Below the pieces are notes generated by a model that was not told where the DNA came from, made no database searches, and saw only the letters and a list, made by a program, of their open reading frames with translations. DNA of 64,000 nucleotides from Arenimonas sp. (GTDB lineage: Bacteria; Pseudomonadota; Alphaproteobacteria; Rhizobiales; Rhizobiaceae), in the NCBI GenBank assembly GCA_019459145.1, contig JAIBEK010000065.1, positions 62,001 to 126,000 of the forward strand, written 5' to 3'. This document shows, one piece after another, positions 43,734 to 53,749 of this stretch; positions within the stretch are counted from its first letter, which is position 1, and every line of letters begins with the position of its first letter. Both the position numbers and the translations under genes were made by a program.

Positions 43734-44756
43734 ATGCCCAAGCCCCTCGACAACGACCAGCTGACCTTTCCGATCCTGATCGGCGACATCGGCGGAACCA
43801 ATGCCCGCTTTTCCATCCTTGTCGACGCCTATGCCGAACCGAAGCAGTTCCCGAGCGTCCATACCGCCGATTTCGCCACGATCGACGAAGCGATCCAGGT
43901 CACCGTGCTCGACAAGACCTCGGTGCAGCCGCGCTCGGCGCTGCTGGCCATTGCCGGGCCGATCGAGGGCGACGAGATCCCGCTGACCAATTGCGACTGG
44001 GTGGTGAGGCCGAAGGCGATGATCGCCGATCTCGGCTTTGCCGAGGTGATGGTGGTCAACGACTTCGAAGCCCAGGCGCTCGCCGTCGCATCGCTTTCCG
44101 ACGAGGATCGCGCGCCGATCGGCAGCAACAATCACAGTCCTGTGGCGTCACGTGTCGTTCTGGGTCCCGGAACCGGGCTCGGCGTGGCCGGCCTCGTTCA
44201 TGCCCAGCACACCTGGTTTCCCGTGCCCGGCGAAGGCGGCCATGTCGACATCGGCCCGCGCAGCGAACGCGACTTCGCGATCTTCCCGCACCTGGCGCCG
44301 ATCGAGGGCCGGATCTCGGCCGAGCAGCTGCTGTGCGGCCGCGGCATCGTCAACATCTATACGGCGATCTGCCTTGCCGACGGCGTGGAGCCAAAGTTCA
44401 CGATCCCCGCTGATATCACCGCCACCGGCCTTTCGGCGGTCGACGCGCAGGCCGCGGAAACCATCAGCCTGTTCGTCACCTATCTCGGCCGGCTCGCCGG
44501 CGATCTGGCGCTGATCTTCATGGCGCGCGGCGGGGTCTTCCTCTCGGGCGGCATTTCGCAGAAGATCATCCCGGCTCTCCAACGGCCGGAATTCCGCCAG
44601 GGCTTCGAGGACAAGGCACCGCACACGGCGCTGATGAAGACCATCCCGACCTTCGTGGTCACGCACCCGCTCGCCGCGCTTTCGGGCCTGGCCGCCTATG
44701 CGCGAACGCCCGCCAATTACGGTCTGGCCACTGAAGGCCGGCGCTGGCGCGGCTGA
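43734..44756 (+). CDS. glk: Glucokinase
   Basis: A 340-residue glucokinase of the bacterial Glk family: phosphate motif [13 protein letters not shown], the catalytic Asp in [20 protein letters not shown] and [15 protein letters not shown]. It phosphorylates glucose with ATP. Gap to mgsA is 40 bases, suggesting cotranscription. Confidence 0.94.
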   Translation: MPKPLDNDQLTFPILIGDIGGTNARFSILVDAYAEPKQFPSVHTADFATIDEAIQVTVLDKTSVQPRSALLAIAGPIEGDEIPLTNCDWVVRPKAMIADLGFAEVMVVNDFEAQALAVASLSDEDRAPIGSNNHSPVASRVVLGPGTGLGVAGLVHAQHTWFPVPGEGGHVDIGPRSERDFAIFPHLAPIEGRISAEQLLCGRGIVNIYTAICLADGVEPKFTIPADITATGLSAVDAQAAETISLFVTYLGRLAGDLALIFMARGGVFLSGGISQKIIPALQRPEFRQGFEDKAPHTALMKTIPTFVVTHPLAALSGLAAYARTPANYGLATEGRRWRG

Positions 44757-44830
44757 CCGGCGCCGGAGCGCGGTGGATTGACACTGGCCAAACGGCATTC
44801 GACTGGCTATAGAGCGCCCAGCGCGGGCCG

Positions 44831-46666
44831 ATGGCACATGCCGTGACCCCTTTCGAACGGGAACGCCCTTATTTGAACGCCAGCAGGACAAACCAGACAC
44901 CGATCAGCACGGCAACCGTAACCGCCGTGCTCAAGCGCATTATCGCGGAAAACGGTCGCGATCATGTGCGCGGCTACGTGTTTGCCATTCTCTGCCTGAT
45001 GGCTGTCGCCCTGACGACTGCCTTTACCGCCTGGATCATGGAAGCGGTGGTCAACGAGGCCTTCGCCAACCAGCGCGCCGACATCGTCTGGCTGATTTGC
45101 GGCTCGATCCTTGCCGCCTTCGTCCTGCGCGGCTTTGCTAGCTACGGCCAGGCGGTCACGCTGTCTAAGATCGGCAACAATATCGTCGCCCGCTACCAGC
45201 GCCGGCTCTATTCCCACCTGATGACCCTGTCGCTCGGCTATTTTACCGAGTCCCGCTCGGCGCGTCTGGCCGCGCAGATCAGCCAGAACATCAACGGCAT
45301 TCGCGATGTCCTGAACCTCACCGTGACCTCGATGGCGCGCGACCTGCTGACGTTGGTCGCGCTCGTGGGCGTCATGGTGTTCAAGGATCCGATCCTGTCG
45401 CTGATCGTCTTCGTGGTCGCCCCGCCAATGCTCCTGGCGATGCGCTACATTTCCAAACGGCTGCGCAGCGCCACCAAGGAATCGGTAATCTACAACAGCC
45501 ATGTGCTGGGGGCGATCCAGGAAACCATCCAGGGGATCGCCATCGTCAAGGCCTTCACCATGGAGGAGGAACTCGAGCGCAAGGTCGAGGGCACGATCTC
45601 CGCTGCGGAAAAGCGGGCCAACCGGATCGCACGGCTGAGCGAGCGCACCTCGCCGATCACCGAGACCTTCGCCGGGGTGGCGATCTCCAGCGTGCTGGCC
45701 TATGCCGCCTTCCGCTCGATCTATGGCGGTGTTCTGCCCGGCGCCTTCTTCTCCTTCGTCACCGCTCTTCTGCTTGCCTATGAGCCGGCCAAGCGGCTGG
45801 CCAAGCTGCAGGTGCAGATGGAACGCGCCGTGGTCAATGCACGGATGATCTACGAGATCCTCGACATGCAGACCCACCAGCGCGACAAGGACGGCGCCAC
45901 CGATCTCAAGGTGACGGACGCGCGCATCGAATTTCGCGGGGTCAAGTTCGCCTATGGCAACAACGAGGCGGTGCTCAAAGGCATAGATTTCATCGCGGAA
46001 GGCGGAAAGACGACCGCGCTGGTCGGCCCTTCGGGCGCCGGCAAGTCGACGGTGATCACGCTGATCCCGCGGTTCTACGATCCGCTTGAGGGCGAGATCC
46101 TGATCGACGGGCAGAACATCGCCGACGTCACCAAGGCCTCGTTGCGCAAGCATCTCGCCTATGTCTCGCAGCAGCCCTATCTATTCGAGGGGACGATCCG
46201 CGACAACATCCGCTATGGCCGTCCGGACGCCACCCATGCCGAGATCGAAGAAGCGGCCCGGCTTGCGCATGCCCATGATTTCATCGTCGCGCAGCCGCTC
46301 GGCTACGATACGCCGGTGGGCGAGAACGGCGTGACGCTGTCCGGCGGCCAGCGCCAGCGTCTGTCGATCGCTCGCGCCCTGGTGCGCAACGCGCCGATCC
46401 TTCTGCTCGACGAGGCGACATCGGCGCTCGACACCGAATCCGAAGCCGCCGTGCAAAAAGCGCTCGACGAGGCGATGACCGGGCGCACAGTGGTCGTCAT
46501 CGCCCACCGGTTGTCGACCATTCGCCGCGCCGACAAGATCATCGTCATGCAGGCCGGCACGATCGCCGAGGAAGGCAGCCACGACGATCTTGCACAGCGT
46601 CCGGACGGGCTTTACGCTCGCCTGAACCAGTTGCAGCCGACCGCCGCCACGCAGGACTTCATCTAG
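44831..46666 (+). CDS. ABC exporter with fused permease and ATPase (MsbA-like)
   Basis: A 611-residue half-transporter: six helices in residues about 45-330, then an ATPase with Walker [12 protein letters not shown], signature [15 protein letters not shown], Walker [13 protein letters not shown] and IAHRLSTI. The MsbA/LipidA-exporter type is the closest, although drug and glucan exporters share the architecture. In rhizobia a transporter of this kind lies next to glk and dapB. The exact start is uncertain because no strong ribosome site precedes the ATG. Confidence 0.88.
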   Translation: MAHAVTPFERERPYLNASRTNQTPISTATVTAVLKRIIAENGRDHVRGYVFAILCLMAVALTTAFTAWIMEAVVNEAFANQRADIVWLICGSILAAFVLRGFASYGQAVTLSKIGNNIVARYQRRLYSHLMTLSLGYFTESRSARLAAQISQNINGIRDVLNLTVTSMARDLLTLVALVGVMVFKDPILSLIVFVVAPPMLLAMRYISKRLRSATKESVIYNSHVLGAIQETIQGIAIVKAFTMEEELERKVEGTISAAEKRANRIARLSERTSPITETFAGVAISSVLAYAAFRSIYGGVLPGAFFSFVTALLLAYEPAKRLAKLQVQMERAVVNARMIYEILDMQTHQRDKDGATDLKVTDARIEFRGVKFAYGNNEAVLKGIDFIAEGGKTTALVGPSGAGKSTVITLIPRFYDPLEGEILIDGQNIADVTKASLRKHLAYVSQQPYLFEGTIRDNIRYGRPDATHAEIEEAARLAHAHDFIVAQPLGYDTPVGENGVTLSGGQRQRLSIARALVRNAPILLLDEATSALDTESEAAVQKALDEAMTGRTVVVIAHRLSTIRRADKIIVMQAGTIAEEGSHDDLAQRPDGLYARLNQLQPTAATQDFI

Positions 46667-46680
46667 GGACAGCCGACACC

Positions 46681-47505
46681 ATGCAGGATGCTATGAAACT
46701 CGTCGTGGTGGGTGCCGGTGGGCGGATGGGCCAGACGCTGATCCGCGTGATCGAGGCGAGCGAGGGCGTGACGCTGCATGCCGCCGTCGAGCGGGAGGGC
46801 TCCAGCCTGATCGGCCGCGATGCCGGCGAGATCGCCGGCCTCGGGACGATCGGGGTTGCGATCACCGACGACCCCCTCGCCGCCTTTCTCGACGCCGACG
46901 GCGTCATCGACTTCACCTCGCCGCAGGCCTCCACCGAATTCGCCGCGCTGGCGGCGCAGGCGCGCATCGTTCATGTGATCGGAACCACCGGCTGCCTGGC
47001 CGAACACGACGCCCGGATCGAGGCCGCCTCGCGGCACGCGCGGATCGTGAAGTCCGGCAATATGAGCCTCGGCGTCAACCTCCTGTCGGTCCTCGTGCAG
47101 CAGGCGGCCCGCGCGCTCGACGCGGCGGGCTGGGACATCGAGGTGCTGGAAATGCACCACAAGCACAAGGTCGACGCGCCCTCCGGCACGGCCCTTCTTC
47201 TCGGCGAAGCGGCGGCCCGCGGCCGCGGCGTGGACCTCGCCTCCCATTCGGTGCGGGTGCGCGACGGCCATACCGGCGCGCGCGAAACCGGTTCGATTGG
47301 TTTTGCCACGCTGCGCGGCGGCTCGGTAGTCGGGGAACATTCGATCATCCTGGCCGGCGAGGGCGAACTGGTGACGCTGAGCCACAGCGCCGGCGACCGC
47401 TCGATCTTCGCGCGCGGCGCCGTCAAGGCCGCACTCTGGGCGCGGGGCCAGAAGCCCGGCTTCTATTCGATGCTCGACGTGCTCGGGCTGTCTTCATCCA
47501 TCTGA
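46681..47505 (+). CDS. dapB: 4-hydroxy-tetrahydrodipicolinate reductase
   Basis: A 274-residue canonical DapB of the lysine/diaminopimelate pathway: [13 protein letters not shown] nucleotide site, VIDFTSP, GTTGC, and the catalytic block [16 protein letters not shown] with His159 and Lys163 at the same numbers as in E. coli. [17 protein letters not shown] is the usual substrate and tetramer segment. It begins 14 bases after the exporter gene. It contrasts with the divergent paralogue at 26.5 kb. Confidence 0.95.
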   Translation: MQDAMKLVVVGAGGRMGQTLIRVIEASEGVTLHAAVEREGSSLIGRDAGEIAGLGTIGVAITDDPLAAFLDADGVIDFTSPQASTEFAALAAQARIVHVIGTTGCLAEHDARIEAASRHARIVKSGNMSLGVNLLSVLVQQAARALDAAGWDIEVLEMHHKHKVDAPSGTALLLGEAAARGRGVDLASHSVRVRDGHTGARETGSIGFATLRGGSVVGEHSIILAGEGELVTLSHSAGDRSIFARGAVKAALWARGQKPGFYSMLDVLGLSSSI

Positions 47506-47527
47506 AAGCAATGCGGAGGAATTTCCG

Positions 47528-48163
47528 ATGAGTGGTACCCTCGTGCTCGTGCGCCACGGCCAGAGCGAATGGAACCTGAAGAACCTGTTCACCGGCTGGA
47601 AGGACCCGGGCCTGACGGAACTCGGCGTTCAGGAAGCCAATGCCGGCGGCAAGGCGCTTGCCGACTACGGCATCCAGTTCGACATCGCCTTCACCTCGGT
47701 CCTGTCGCGCGCCCAGAAGACCTGCCAGATCGTGCTCGACAATGTCGGCCAGCCGAATCTTGAGACGATCCGCGACGAGGCGCTCAACGAGCGCGACTAC
47801 GGCGATCTGTCGGGCCTCAACAAGGACGACGCCAGGGCCAAGTGGGGTGAGGAACAGGTGCATGTCTGGCGCCGCTCCTACGACGTTCCGCCGCCGGGCG
47901 GCGAGAGCCTGCGCGACACCGGCGCGCGCGTCTGGCCCTATTACATGACGGAGATCCTGCCGCGCGTGCTCAGAGGCGAGACCGTGCTGGTCGCCGCCCA
48001 CGGCAACTCGCTGCGTGCGCTTGTGATGGTGCTCGACCGCCTGTCGAAGGAAGAGATCCTCAAGCTCAACCTCGCGACCGGTGTGCCGATGGTCTACAAG
48101 CTCAACGCCGATTCGACGGTCGCGTCGAAGGAAGTGCTCGGCGACATGTCGGGCGCGCACTGA
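47528..48163 (+). CDS. gpmA: 2,3-bisphosphoglycerate-dependent phosphoglycerate mutase
   Basis: A 211-residue phosphoglycerate mutase (dPGM): [20 protein letters not shown] with the phosphohistidine, [12 protein letters not shown], and the second His in [11 protein letters not shown]. It interconverts 3- and 2-phosphoglycerate. The length (211 versus about 250) is the short form seen in Rhizobiaceae. GCGGAGGAA precedes the start. Confidence 0.95.
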   Translation: MSGTLVLVRHGQSEWNLKNLFTGWKDPGLTELGVQEANAGGKALADYGIQFDIAFTSVLSRAQKTCQIVLDNVGQPNLETIRDEALNERDYGDLSGLNKDDARAKWGEEQVHVWRRSYDVPPPGGESLRDTGARVWPYYMTEILPRVLRGETVLVAAHGNSLRALVMVLDRLSKEEILKLNLATGVPMVYKLNADSTVASKEVLGDMSGAH

Positions 48164-48177
48164 GGCGCTCTTTATAG

Positions 48178-48897
48178 TCAATTCATGATGGTGAACTCGA
48201 CGCGGTCAGCGGGAAACCGAGTGACCGCGTATTGTATTGGAATGCCATCCAGATCGGTATTGAGCGCCCGGGTTACCAGGACGATGGCGCCCGGCGTCAG
48301 GGCCAATTGCGCGACATCGTCCGGTTCGGCATGGGTTGCGGAAACCTGCGTCACATCCCGCAGATAATCGCTGACACCCTGATCCCGTAACGCCATAGTG
48401 ATCGAGCCCGTCCGGCGAAAATCCATATCGATGCCGTCGAACCGACCGGCGGGAAACCAGGTTGTCGAGCGCGACAGCGGCCGGCCATCGGCCTTGCGCA
48501 GCGCTTCGAGGCGGATGACCGGAGCGGCAATCGAGAGCTTCAGCCATTTCGCCACCTCGGCATCGGCGGGCTCGCAGCCGGATGACAGCAACAATCCTTC
48601 GACGTCCCGCGCCTGCTCACCGATGCCCTCGGTAAACCTGGTCCGTCGGGCGATGGGAAAGGAGAACTTGTCCTTTCGGTCGATCAGCGTTCCCCGCCCC
48701 TGCACGGAGCGGACCAGCCCCTCCTGCCCGAGCGCCGCAAGCGCGCTGCGCACCGTGTGGCGGTTGACGCCGAATGCCTCAGCCAATTGCATCTCGGGCG
48801 GCACCATGCCGGTCGCATCGTAGTCCCCTTGGGCAATCGACGCCCTGATCCTGTCGGCGATCTGGCGCCAGAGCGCCACCCCCTTCTGTCGCTCCAT
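48178..48897 (-). CDS. phnF: PhnF phosphonate-operon GntR-family repressor
   Basis: A 239-residue GntR/HutC-type regulator: N-terminal winged helix (GVALWRQIADRIRASIAQG, EAFGVNRHTVRSALAALGQEG) and a UTRA ligand domain (RRTRFTEGIGEQARDVEG). The start at 48897 has GCGGAA nearby. A start six codons earlier at 48915 overlaps the Pho-box-like site and lacks a ribosome site. It faces phnG across about 100 bases and probably represses the phn genes by binding the palindrome there. Confidence 0.88.
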   Translation of the reverse strand: MERQKGVALWRQIADRIRASIAQGDYDATGMVPPEMQLAEAFGVNRHTVRSALAALGQEGLVRSVQGRGTLIDRKDKFSFPIARRTRFTEGIGEQARDVEGLLLSSGCEPADAEVAKWLKLSIAAPVIRLEALRKADGRPLSRSTTWFPAGRFDGIDMDFRRTGSITMALRDQGVSDYLRDVTQVSATHAEPDDVAQLALTPGAIVLVTRALNTDLDGIPIQYAVTRFPADRVEFTIMN

Positions 48898-48913
48898 CGA
48901 TTTCCGCTCAGTC

Positions 48914-48942
48914 ATGTCACACGCTTGTCACGCCCCGTTGAT
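48914..48942 (+). promoter_or_regulatory. Pho-box-like site upstream of phnG
   Basis: Three heptamers at 11-base spacing, ATGTCAC-ACGC-TTGTCAC-GCCC-CGTTGAT, agree with the PhoB box (CTGTCAT/C repeated every 11 bases). The first two fit well and the third weakly. It lies about 60-85 bases before phnG. Confidence 0.65.
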
Positions 48943-48965
48943 AGCCATAGAGTAACTTGTATGGT

Positions 48966-48983
48966 TGTCTATATTACTAGACA
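48966..48983. promoter_or_regulatory. PhnF-type operator palindrome
   Basis: TGTCTA and TAGACA form a perfect 6-base inverted repeat around TATTAC, just before phnG (its start is at 48999). The GTCTA...TAGAC form is typical of GntR/HutC operators, and the site lies in the phnF-phnG spacer. Confidence 0.65.
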
Positions 48984-48998
48984 TTTAGAGGCCTGACA

Positions 48999-49469
48999 AT
49001 GGAAGCAAGACAGAAAAATCCGGGATCTGAGGCAGCGGAACGCAAGCGCGTCCTGGACCTGCTGGCACGCGCGCCGCTCGATGACTTGGCCCGCGTCTGG
49101 GCCATGCTTGCGGACCAGCCGGCGGTGACCATGCTGCGCGGGCCGGAAACCGGTCTTGTCATGGTGCGCGGCCGTATCGGTGGCGGCGGCTCGCCCTTCA
49201 ATCTGGGCGAGGCGACGGTCAGCCGCGCCACCGTCAGGCTGGACAACGGCAGGGTCGGCCACGGCCATGCGCTCGGCACCAATCTCAAGCGCGCCAGGCT
49301 CGCCGCCGTGTTCGACGCGCTGTGGCAGGACGAGGCGCATCGCGAACTGGTGGAGAAGCAACTGCTCTTACCGATGGCGGCCCGGATAGCCGAAGAACAG
49401 CGGAAGAAGTCGGAAGAAGTGGCCGCAACGCGGGTCGACTTCTTCACCATGGTGCGGGGAGAGGACTGA
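48999..49469 (+). CDS. phnG: C-P lyase core subunit PhnG
   Basis: A 156-residue PhnG: RKRVLDLLARAPLDDLARVW, PETGLVMVRGRIGGGGSPFNLGE and RATVRLDNGRVGHGHALG. It is part of the PhnGHIJ core that transfers phosphonate to ribose (PhnI with GHL) and breaks the C-P bond (PhnJ). Its stop overlaps the phnH start by one base. Confidence 0.95.
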   Translation: MEARQKNPGSEAAERKRVLDLLARAPLDDLARVWAMLADQPAVTMLRGPETGLVMVRGRIGGGGSPFNLGEATVSRATVRLDNGRVGHGHALGTNLKRARLAAVFDALWQDEAHRELVEKQLLLPMAARIAEEQRKKSEEVAATRVDFFTMVRGED

Positions 49470-50077
49470 TGCCCACGACGATCGAGGCCCTGACCGGCGG
49501 ATTCTCCGAGCCGGTGCACAACGCCCAGAGCGTGTTTCGCATGATGATGGAGTGCCTTTCGCGGCCGGGCACCATCCAGTCCATCCTTCCCGACGTCGAA
49601 CCGCCGAAGCCGATGGGCGCCGCTGCCGGCGCCATGGCACTGACGCTTCTCGATCACGATACGCCGGTCTGGCTGACCCAGGGCCTTGCCAAGTCGGCGG
49701 TGGCGGACTGGATCGCGTTTCACACCGGCGCGCCAATCACCCGCGAAAAATCGGAGGCGCGCTTCGCCTTCGCCGAGAGCGGCGCTTCCTTCGCTTCACT
49801 CGGGCTCTTCGCCCCCGGTTCCCAGGAATATCCCGACCGCTCGACGACGATCATCCTCGAGGTGGCCGGCCTCGACAAAGGGCCGGCGCTGACGCTGTCG
49901 GGCCCCGGCATTCGCGACAGAGCGACGATCGCGCCGCTCGGCCTGCCCGAGATGTTCCTGCGGCAATGGGCCGACAACCGGGCGCTCTTTCCGCGCGGCG
50001 TCGACGTGCTGCTGACCGCCGGACGCCAGGTGCTCGGCCTGCCGCGCACCTGCAAGATCACGCTCAAGGAGGCCTGA
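49469..50077 (+). CDS. phnH: C-P lyase core subunit PhnH
   Basis: A 202-residue PhnH: GGFSEPVHNAQSVFRMMMECLSRPG, LTLLDHDTPVWL, GPGIRDRATIAPLGLP and the C-terminal FPRGVDVLLTA. It pairs with PhnG in the complex. The frame is open further up but the ATG at the phnG stop (TGATG) is clear. Confidence 0.95.
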   Translation: MPTTIEALTGGFSEPVHNAQSVFRMMMECLSRPGTIQSILPDVEPPKPMGAAAGAMALTLLDHDTPVWLTQGLAKSAVADWIAFHTGAPITREKSEARFAFAESGASFASLGLFAPGSQEYPDRSTTIILEVAGLDKGPALTLSGPGIRDRATIAPLGLPEMFLRQWADNRALFPRGVDVLLTAGRQVLGLPRTCKITLKEA

Positions 50078-50081
50078 GCTC

Positions 50082-51191
50082 ATGTATGTTGCCGTGAAGG
50101 GCGGGGAAGCCGCCATCGACAACGCGCACCGGCTTCTGGCCGATCGCCGCCGCGGCGACCGGTCCCTGCCGGCGCTCACCATCGACCAGATCGTCGAACA
50201 GCTCGGCCTCGCCGTGGATCGCGTCATGGCGGAGGCCTCGCTGCATGACCGGGCACTCGCCGCCCTCGCCGTCAAGCAGGCGCGCGGCGACATGATCGAG
50301 GCGATCTTCGTGTTGCGCGCCTATCGCACGACCTTGCCGCGCTTCGGTTATTCGGTGCCGATCGACACGGGGCACATGCAGGTCGAGCGGCGGGTTTCGG
50401 CGACCTACAAGGACCTGCCGGGCGGACAGCTTCTGGGCCCGACCTTCGACTATACGCACAGACTGCTCGACACCTCACTGCTCGAAGACGGCGAGGTGGC
50501 TCAACCGGCGCACAAGGCGCCGCTTGCCGAAGCGGTCATGCGGGTATCGGACATCCTGGCCGAGGAAGGGCTGATCGAGGCCGACGGCGACCTGCCCGAG
50601 GATCAGATCGGCGGCGACATTACCCGCGAGCCGATCGAATTTCCGATGGAGCGGGACACCCGTCTTCAGGCGCTTGCCCGTGGCGATGAAGGGTTTCTCC
50701 TGGCTCTCGCCTATTCGACCCAGCGCGGCTACGGCCGCACGCATCCCTTCGTCGGCGAGATCCGCATCGGCGAAGTCGAAGTGGAGCTGGAGGTTGCGGA
50801 ATTGGGCTTTGCCGTCTCGCTCGGCGATATCCGCGTCACCGAATGCCAGATGGTCAACCAGTTCAAGGGATCGGCCAAGGCGCCGCCGCAATTCACCCGC
50901 GGCTATGGCCTGGTGTTCGGCCAGAGCGAGCGCAAGGCGATGGCCATGTCGCTGGTCGACCGGGCGCTGCGGGCCACGGAATTCGGCGAGGATATCGTTG
51001 CCCCCGCCCAGGATGAGGAATTCGTGATTTCACATTCCGACAATGTGCAGGCGACGGGTTTCGTCGAGCATTTGAAACTGCCGCATTATGTCGACTTCCA
51101 GGCCGAACTGGACCTGGTGCGGCGCATGCGCAGTGAGTTCGAGGTCACGCAGCGAGAGCAGAGAGCCGGAATGGCCGAGGCCGCCGAATGA
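50082..51191 (+). CDS. phnI: C-P lyase core subunit PhnI
   Basis: A 369-residue PhnI, nucleosidase-like subunit: MYVAVKGGEAAIDNAHRLLA, HMQVERRVSATYKDLPGGQLLGPTFDYTHR, ITREPIEFPMERDTRLQALARGD and GEIRIGEVEVELE. It replaces adenine of ATP with the phosphonate in the first step. AAGGAGGCCTGAGCTC surrounds the start, five bases after the phnH stop. Confidence 0.96.
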   Translation: MYVAVKGGEAAIDNAHRLLADRRRGDRSLPALTIDQIVEQLGLAVDRVMAEASLHDRALAALAVKQARGDMIEAIFVLRAYRTTLPRFGYSVPIDTGHMQVERRVSATYKDLPGGQLLGPTFDYTHRLLDTSLLEDGEVAQPAHKAPLAEAVMRVSDILAEEGLIEADGDLPEDQIGGDITREPIEFPMERDTRLQALARGDEGFLLALAYSTQRGYGRTHPFVGEIRIGEVEVELEVAELGFAVSLGDIRVTECQMVNQFKGSAKAPPQFTRGYGLVFGQSERKAMAMSLVDRALRATEFGEDIVAPAQDEEFVISHSDNVQATGFVEHLKLPHYVDFQAELDLVRRMRSEFEVTQREQRAGMAEAAE

Positions 51192-51217
51192 CCAGAACGA
51201 ACCCAGCCACGGCTTCC

Positions 51218-51313
51218 TCAATCACGGCCCTGCTCGTTGAACCAATAAGCGCTTCCGACGGTCGTGGCGATCATGACCGAGATGATGATCGTGAGAATGA
51301 CATTGATTTCCAT
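51218..51313 (-). CDS. 31-residue membrane peptide, antisense in the phnI-phnJ gap
   Basis: Reading against the phn operon, an ORF of 31 codons starts MEINVILTII, continues with a hydrophobic helix to ATTVGSAYW and ends FNEQGRD. AGAAGGAGGT, a perfect Shine-Dalgarno, stands seven bases before the ATG. The 157-base gap between phnI and phnJ is unusual in this otherwise tightly packed operon, and the small gene fits exactly within it. Function unknown. A single-pass inner-membrane peptide is likely. Confidence 0.65.
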   Translation of the reverse strand: MEINVILTIIISVMIATTVGSAYWFNEQGRD

Positions 51314-51348
51314 ATCCAGCACCTCCTTCTGATGCAGGACAACGCCCG

Positions 51349-52248
51349 ATGACCCAGGAAGTTTCACAGTATTCCGGACTGGCGAGCTATAATTTCGCCT
51401 ATCTGGACGAACAGACCAAGCGGATGATCCGCCGCGCGATCCTGAAGGCGATCGCCATACCCGGCTACCAGGTGCCCTTCGCATCCCGTGAAATGCCCAT
51501 GCCCTATGGCTGGGGCACGGGCGGCGTACAGGTGACAGCCTCGATCATCGGCCAGGAAGACGTGCTCAAGGTGATCGACCAGGGCGCAGACGACACGACC
51601 AATGCCGTCTCCATTCGCGCCTTCTTCCAGAAGGTCGCCAACGTCGCCGTGACCACGCATACGGGGGACGCGACGATCATCCAGACGCGCCACCGCATCC
51701 CGGAAGAGAAGCTAAAGGAGAACCAGGTGCTGGTCTACCAGGTGCCGATCCCGGAACCCCTGCGCTTCCTCGAACCGCGCGAGACCGAGACGCGCAAGAT
51801 GCATGCGCTCGAGGAATACGGCCTCATGCACGTCAAGCTCTATGAGGACATTGCCAAGAACGGCCGCATCGCCACGACCTATGCCTATCCGGTCAAGGTT
51901 GCCGGGCGCTATGTCATGGACCCGTCGCCGACGCCGAAATTCGACAATCCGAAAATGCACATGTCGGAAGCGCTGCAGCTGTTCGGCGCCGGGCGCGAGA
52001 AGCGCATCTATGCTGTTCCGCCCTTCACCGAAGTGGTGAGCCTCGATTTCGAGGACCACCCGTTCGAGATTCAGAGCTTCGACAAGCCCTGCGCGCTCTG
52101 CGGGGCCGAGCACGTCTATCTCGACGAGGTCATTCTCGACGACAAGGGCGGACGCATGTTCGTCTGCTCCGACACCGATCACTGCGAAGAACGCCGCGAG
52201 CATGGCCATGTGGGCCATCTGGGCGTGGCAAAGGAGGCCGCCGAATGA
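51349..52248 (+). CDS. phnJ: C-P lyase catalytic subunit PhnJ (radical SAM)
   Basis: A 299-residue PhnJ. The iron-sulfur and reactive cysteines fit DKPCALCGAEH and FVCSDTDHCEE (C-x2-C and C-x5-C), used with S-adenosylmethionine for radical cleavage of the C-P bond. SYNFAYLDEQTKRMIRRAILKA and PFASREMPMPYGWGTGGVQ are conserved blocks. Its end overlaps phnK by four bases. Confidence 0.96.
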   Translation: MTQEVSQYSGLASYNFAYLDEQTKRMIRRAILKAIAIPGYQVPFASREMPMPYGWGTGGVQVTASIIGQEDVLKVIDQGADDTTNAVSIRAFFQKVANVAVTTHTGDATIIQTRHRIPEEKLKENQVLVYQVPIPEPLRFLEPRETETRKMHALEEYGLMHVKLYEDIAKNGRIATTYAYPVKVAGRYVMDPSPTPKFDNPKMHMSEALQLFGAGREKRIYAVPPFTEVVSLDFEDHPFEIQSFDKPCALCGAEHVYLDEVILDDKGGRMFVCSDTDHCEERREHGHVGHLGVAKEAAE

Positions 52249-53021
52249 GCGACATGCCGCTTCTCAAGGTCCGCGACCTTTCCAAGTTCTACGGCAAGCG
52301 CATTGGCTGCAGCAATGTTGCCTTCGACCTCTGGCCCGGCGAGGTGCTGGCGATCGTCGGCGAATCCGGTTCCGGCAAGACGACGCTGCTCAACTGCCTG
52401 TCCACCCGGCTGATGCCGACCACCGGCAGCGTCGAATACCACATGCGCGACGGTGGCTATCGCGACCTCTATCACATGAGCGAGGCCGAGCGGCGCTTCC
52501 TGATGCGCACCGACTGGGGCTTCGTCCACCAGAACCCGGCCGACGGCCTGCGCATGACGGTGTCCGCCGGCGCCAATGTCGGCGAGCGACTGATGGCCGT
52601 CGGCGATCGCCACTACGGCAATATCCGCCGCACGGCCAGCGACTGGCTGGAACGCGTGGAGATCAGCACCGACCGCATCGACGATCAGCCGCGCGCCTTT
52701 TCCGGCGGCATGCGCCAGCGCCTGCAGATCGCCCGCAACCTGGTGACCGGCCCGCGCCTCGTCTTCATGGACGAGCCGACCGGCGGCCTCGACGTCTCGG
52801 TGCAGGCGCGCCTGCTCGACCTGGTGCGCGGCCTCGTCAACGATCTTGGGCTGTCTGCCATCGTCGTGACCCATGACCTTGCCGTCGCCCGCCTGCTGTC
52901 GCACCGGATGATGGTCATGAAGGACGGCCATGTCATCGAACAGGGCCTCACCGACCGCGTCCTCGACGATCCGCGCGAGCCCTATACCCAGCTGCTCGTC
53001 TCTTCGATCCTGCAAGTCTGA
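52245..53021 (+). CDS. phnK: C-P lyase accessory ATPase PhnK
   Basis: A 258-residue ABC-type ATPase: [38 protein letters not shown] and VTHDLAVA. PhnK docks on the core complex; it is not a transporter ATPase. It is translationally coupled to phnJ. Confidence 0.95.
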   Translation: MSDMPLLKVRDLSKFYGKRIGCSNVAFDLWPGEVLAIVGESGSGKTTLLNCLSTRLMPTTGSVEYHMRDGGYRDLYHMSEAERRFLMRTDWGFVHQNPADGLRMTVSAGANVGERLMAVGDRHYGNIRRTASDWLERVEISTDRIDDQPRAFSGGMRQRLQIARNLVTGPRLVFMDEPTGGLDVSVQARLLDLVRGLVNDLGLSAIVVTHDLAVARLLSHRMMVMKDGHVIEQGLTDRVLDDPREPYTQLLVSSILQV

Positions 53022-53041
53022 AGCTCAAGAGGAAATCCCCC

Positions 53042-53749
53042 ATGGCCACGCCCCTCGTCGTCTCGGAAGTCTCCAAGAGCTTCACCATGCATCTGCGCGA
53101 CGGCCTGCGCCTGCCCGTCGTCGCCAATGTCTCCTTCTCGGTCGCATCAGGCGAATGCGTCGTGCTCGGCGGACCGTCGGGTATCGGCAAGAGCTCGATC
53201 CTGAAAATGCTCTACGGCAATTATGCCGTGGATGCCGGCCAGATCCTGATCGAGCACAAGGACCGCATCATCGACATTGCCAGCGCCGATCCGCGCTCCG
53301 TGCTGGAAGTCCGCCGCGCCACGCTCGGTTATGTCAGCCAGTTCCTGCGCACAGTGCCGCGCGTCGCCACCATCGACGTCGTCGCGGAACCGCTGGTCGC
53401 CCGCGGTGTGGCCGCGGAAGAGGCGCGCGAACGCGCCGCAGAACTGTTGGAGAAGCTCAACCTGCCGCGCGATCTCTGGCAATTGCCCCCCGCCACGTTC
53501 TCCGGCGGCGAACAGCAGCGCGTCAACATCGCCCGCGGCTTCATCACCGATCACCGCATTCTCCTGCTCGACGAGCCGACAGCCTCGCTCGATGCCACCA
53601 ACCGCGCCGTTGTGGTCGAGATGATCCGCGCCAAGAAGGCGGCTGGCGTGGCATTGCTCGGCATCTTCCACGATGAGGAAGTGCGCGAGGCCGTTGCCGA
53701 CCGCATTCTCGACGTCTCGCAGTTTTCGCCTCGGAGGGCCGCCGCATGA
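53042..53749 (+). CDS. phnL: C-P lyase ATPase PhnL
   Basis: A 235-residue ATPase: [50 protein letters not shown] and GIFHDEEVR. PhnL assists the first step together with PhnGHI. Its end overlaps the next gene by four bases. Confidence 0.95.
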   Translation: MATPLVVSEVSKSFTMHLRDGLRLPVVANVSFSVASGECVVLGGPSGIGKSSILKMLYGNYAVDAGQILIEHKDRIIDIASADPRSVLEVRRATLGYVSQFLRTVPRVATIDVVAEPLVARGVAAEEARERAAELLEKLNLPRDLWQLPPATFSGGEQQRVNIARGFITDHRILLLDEPTASLDATNRAVVVEMIRAKKAAGVALLGIFHDEEVREAVADRILDVSQFSPRRAAA

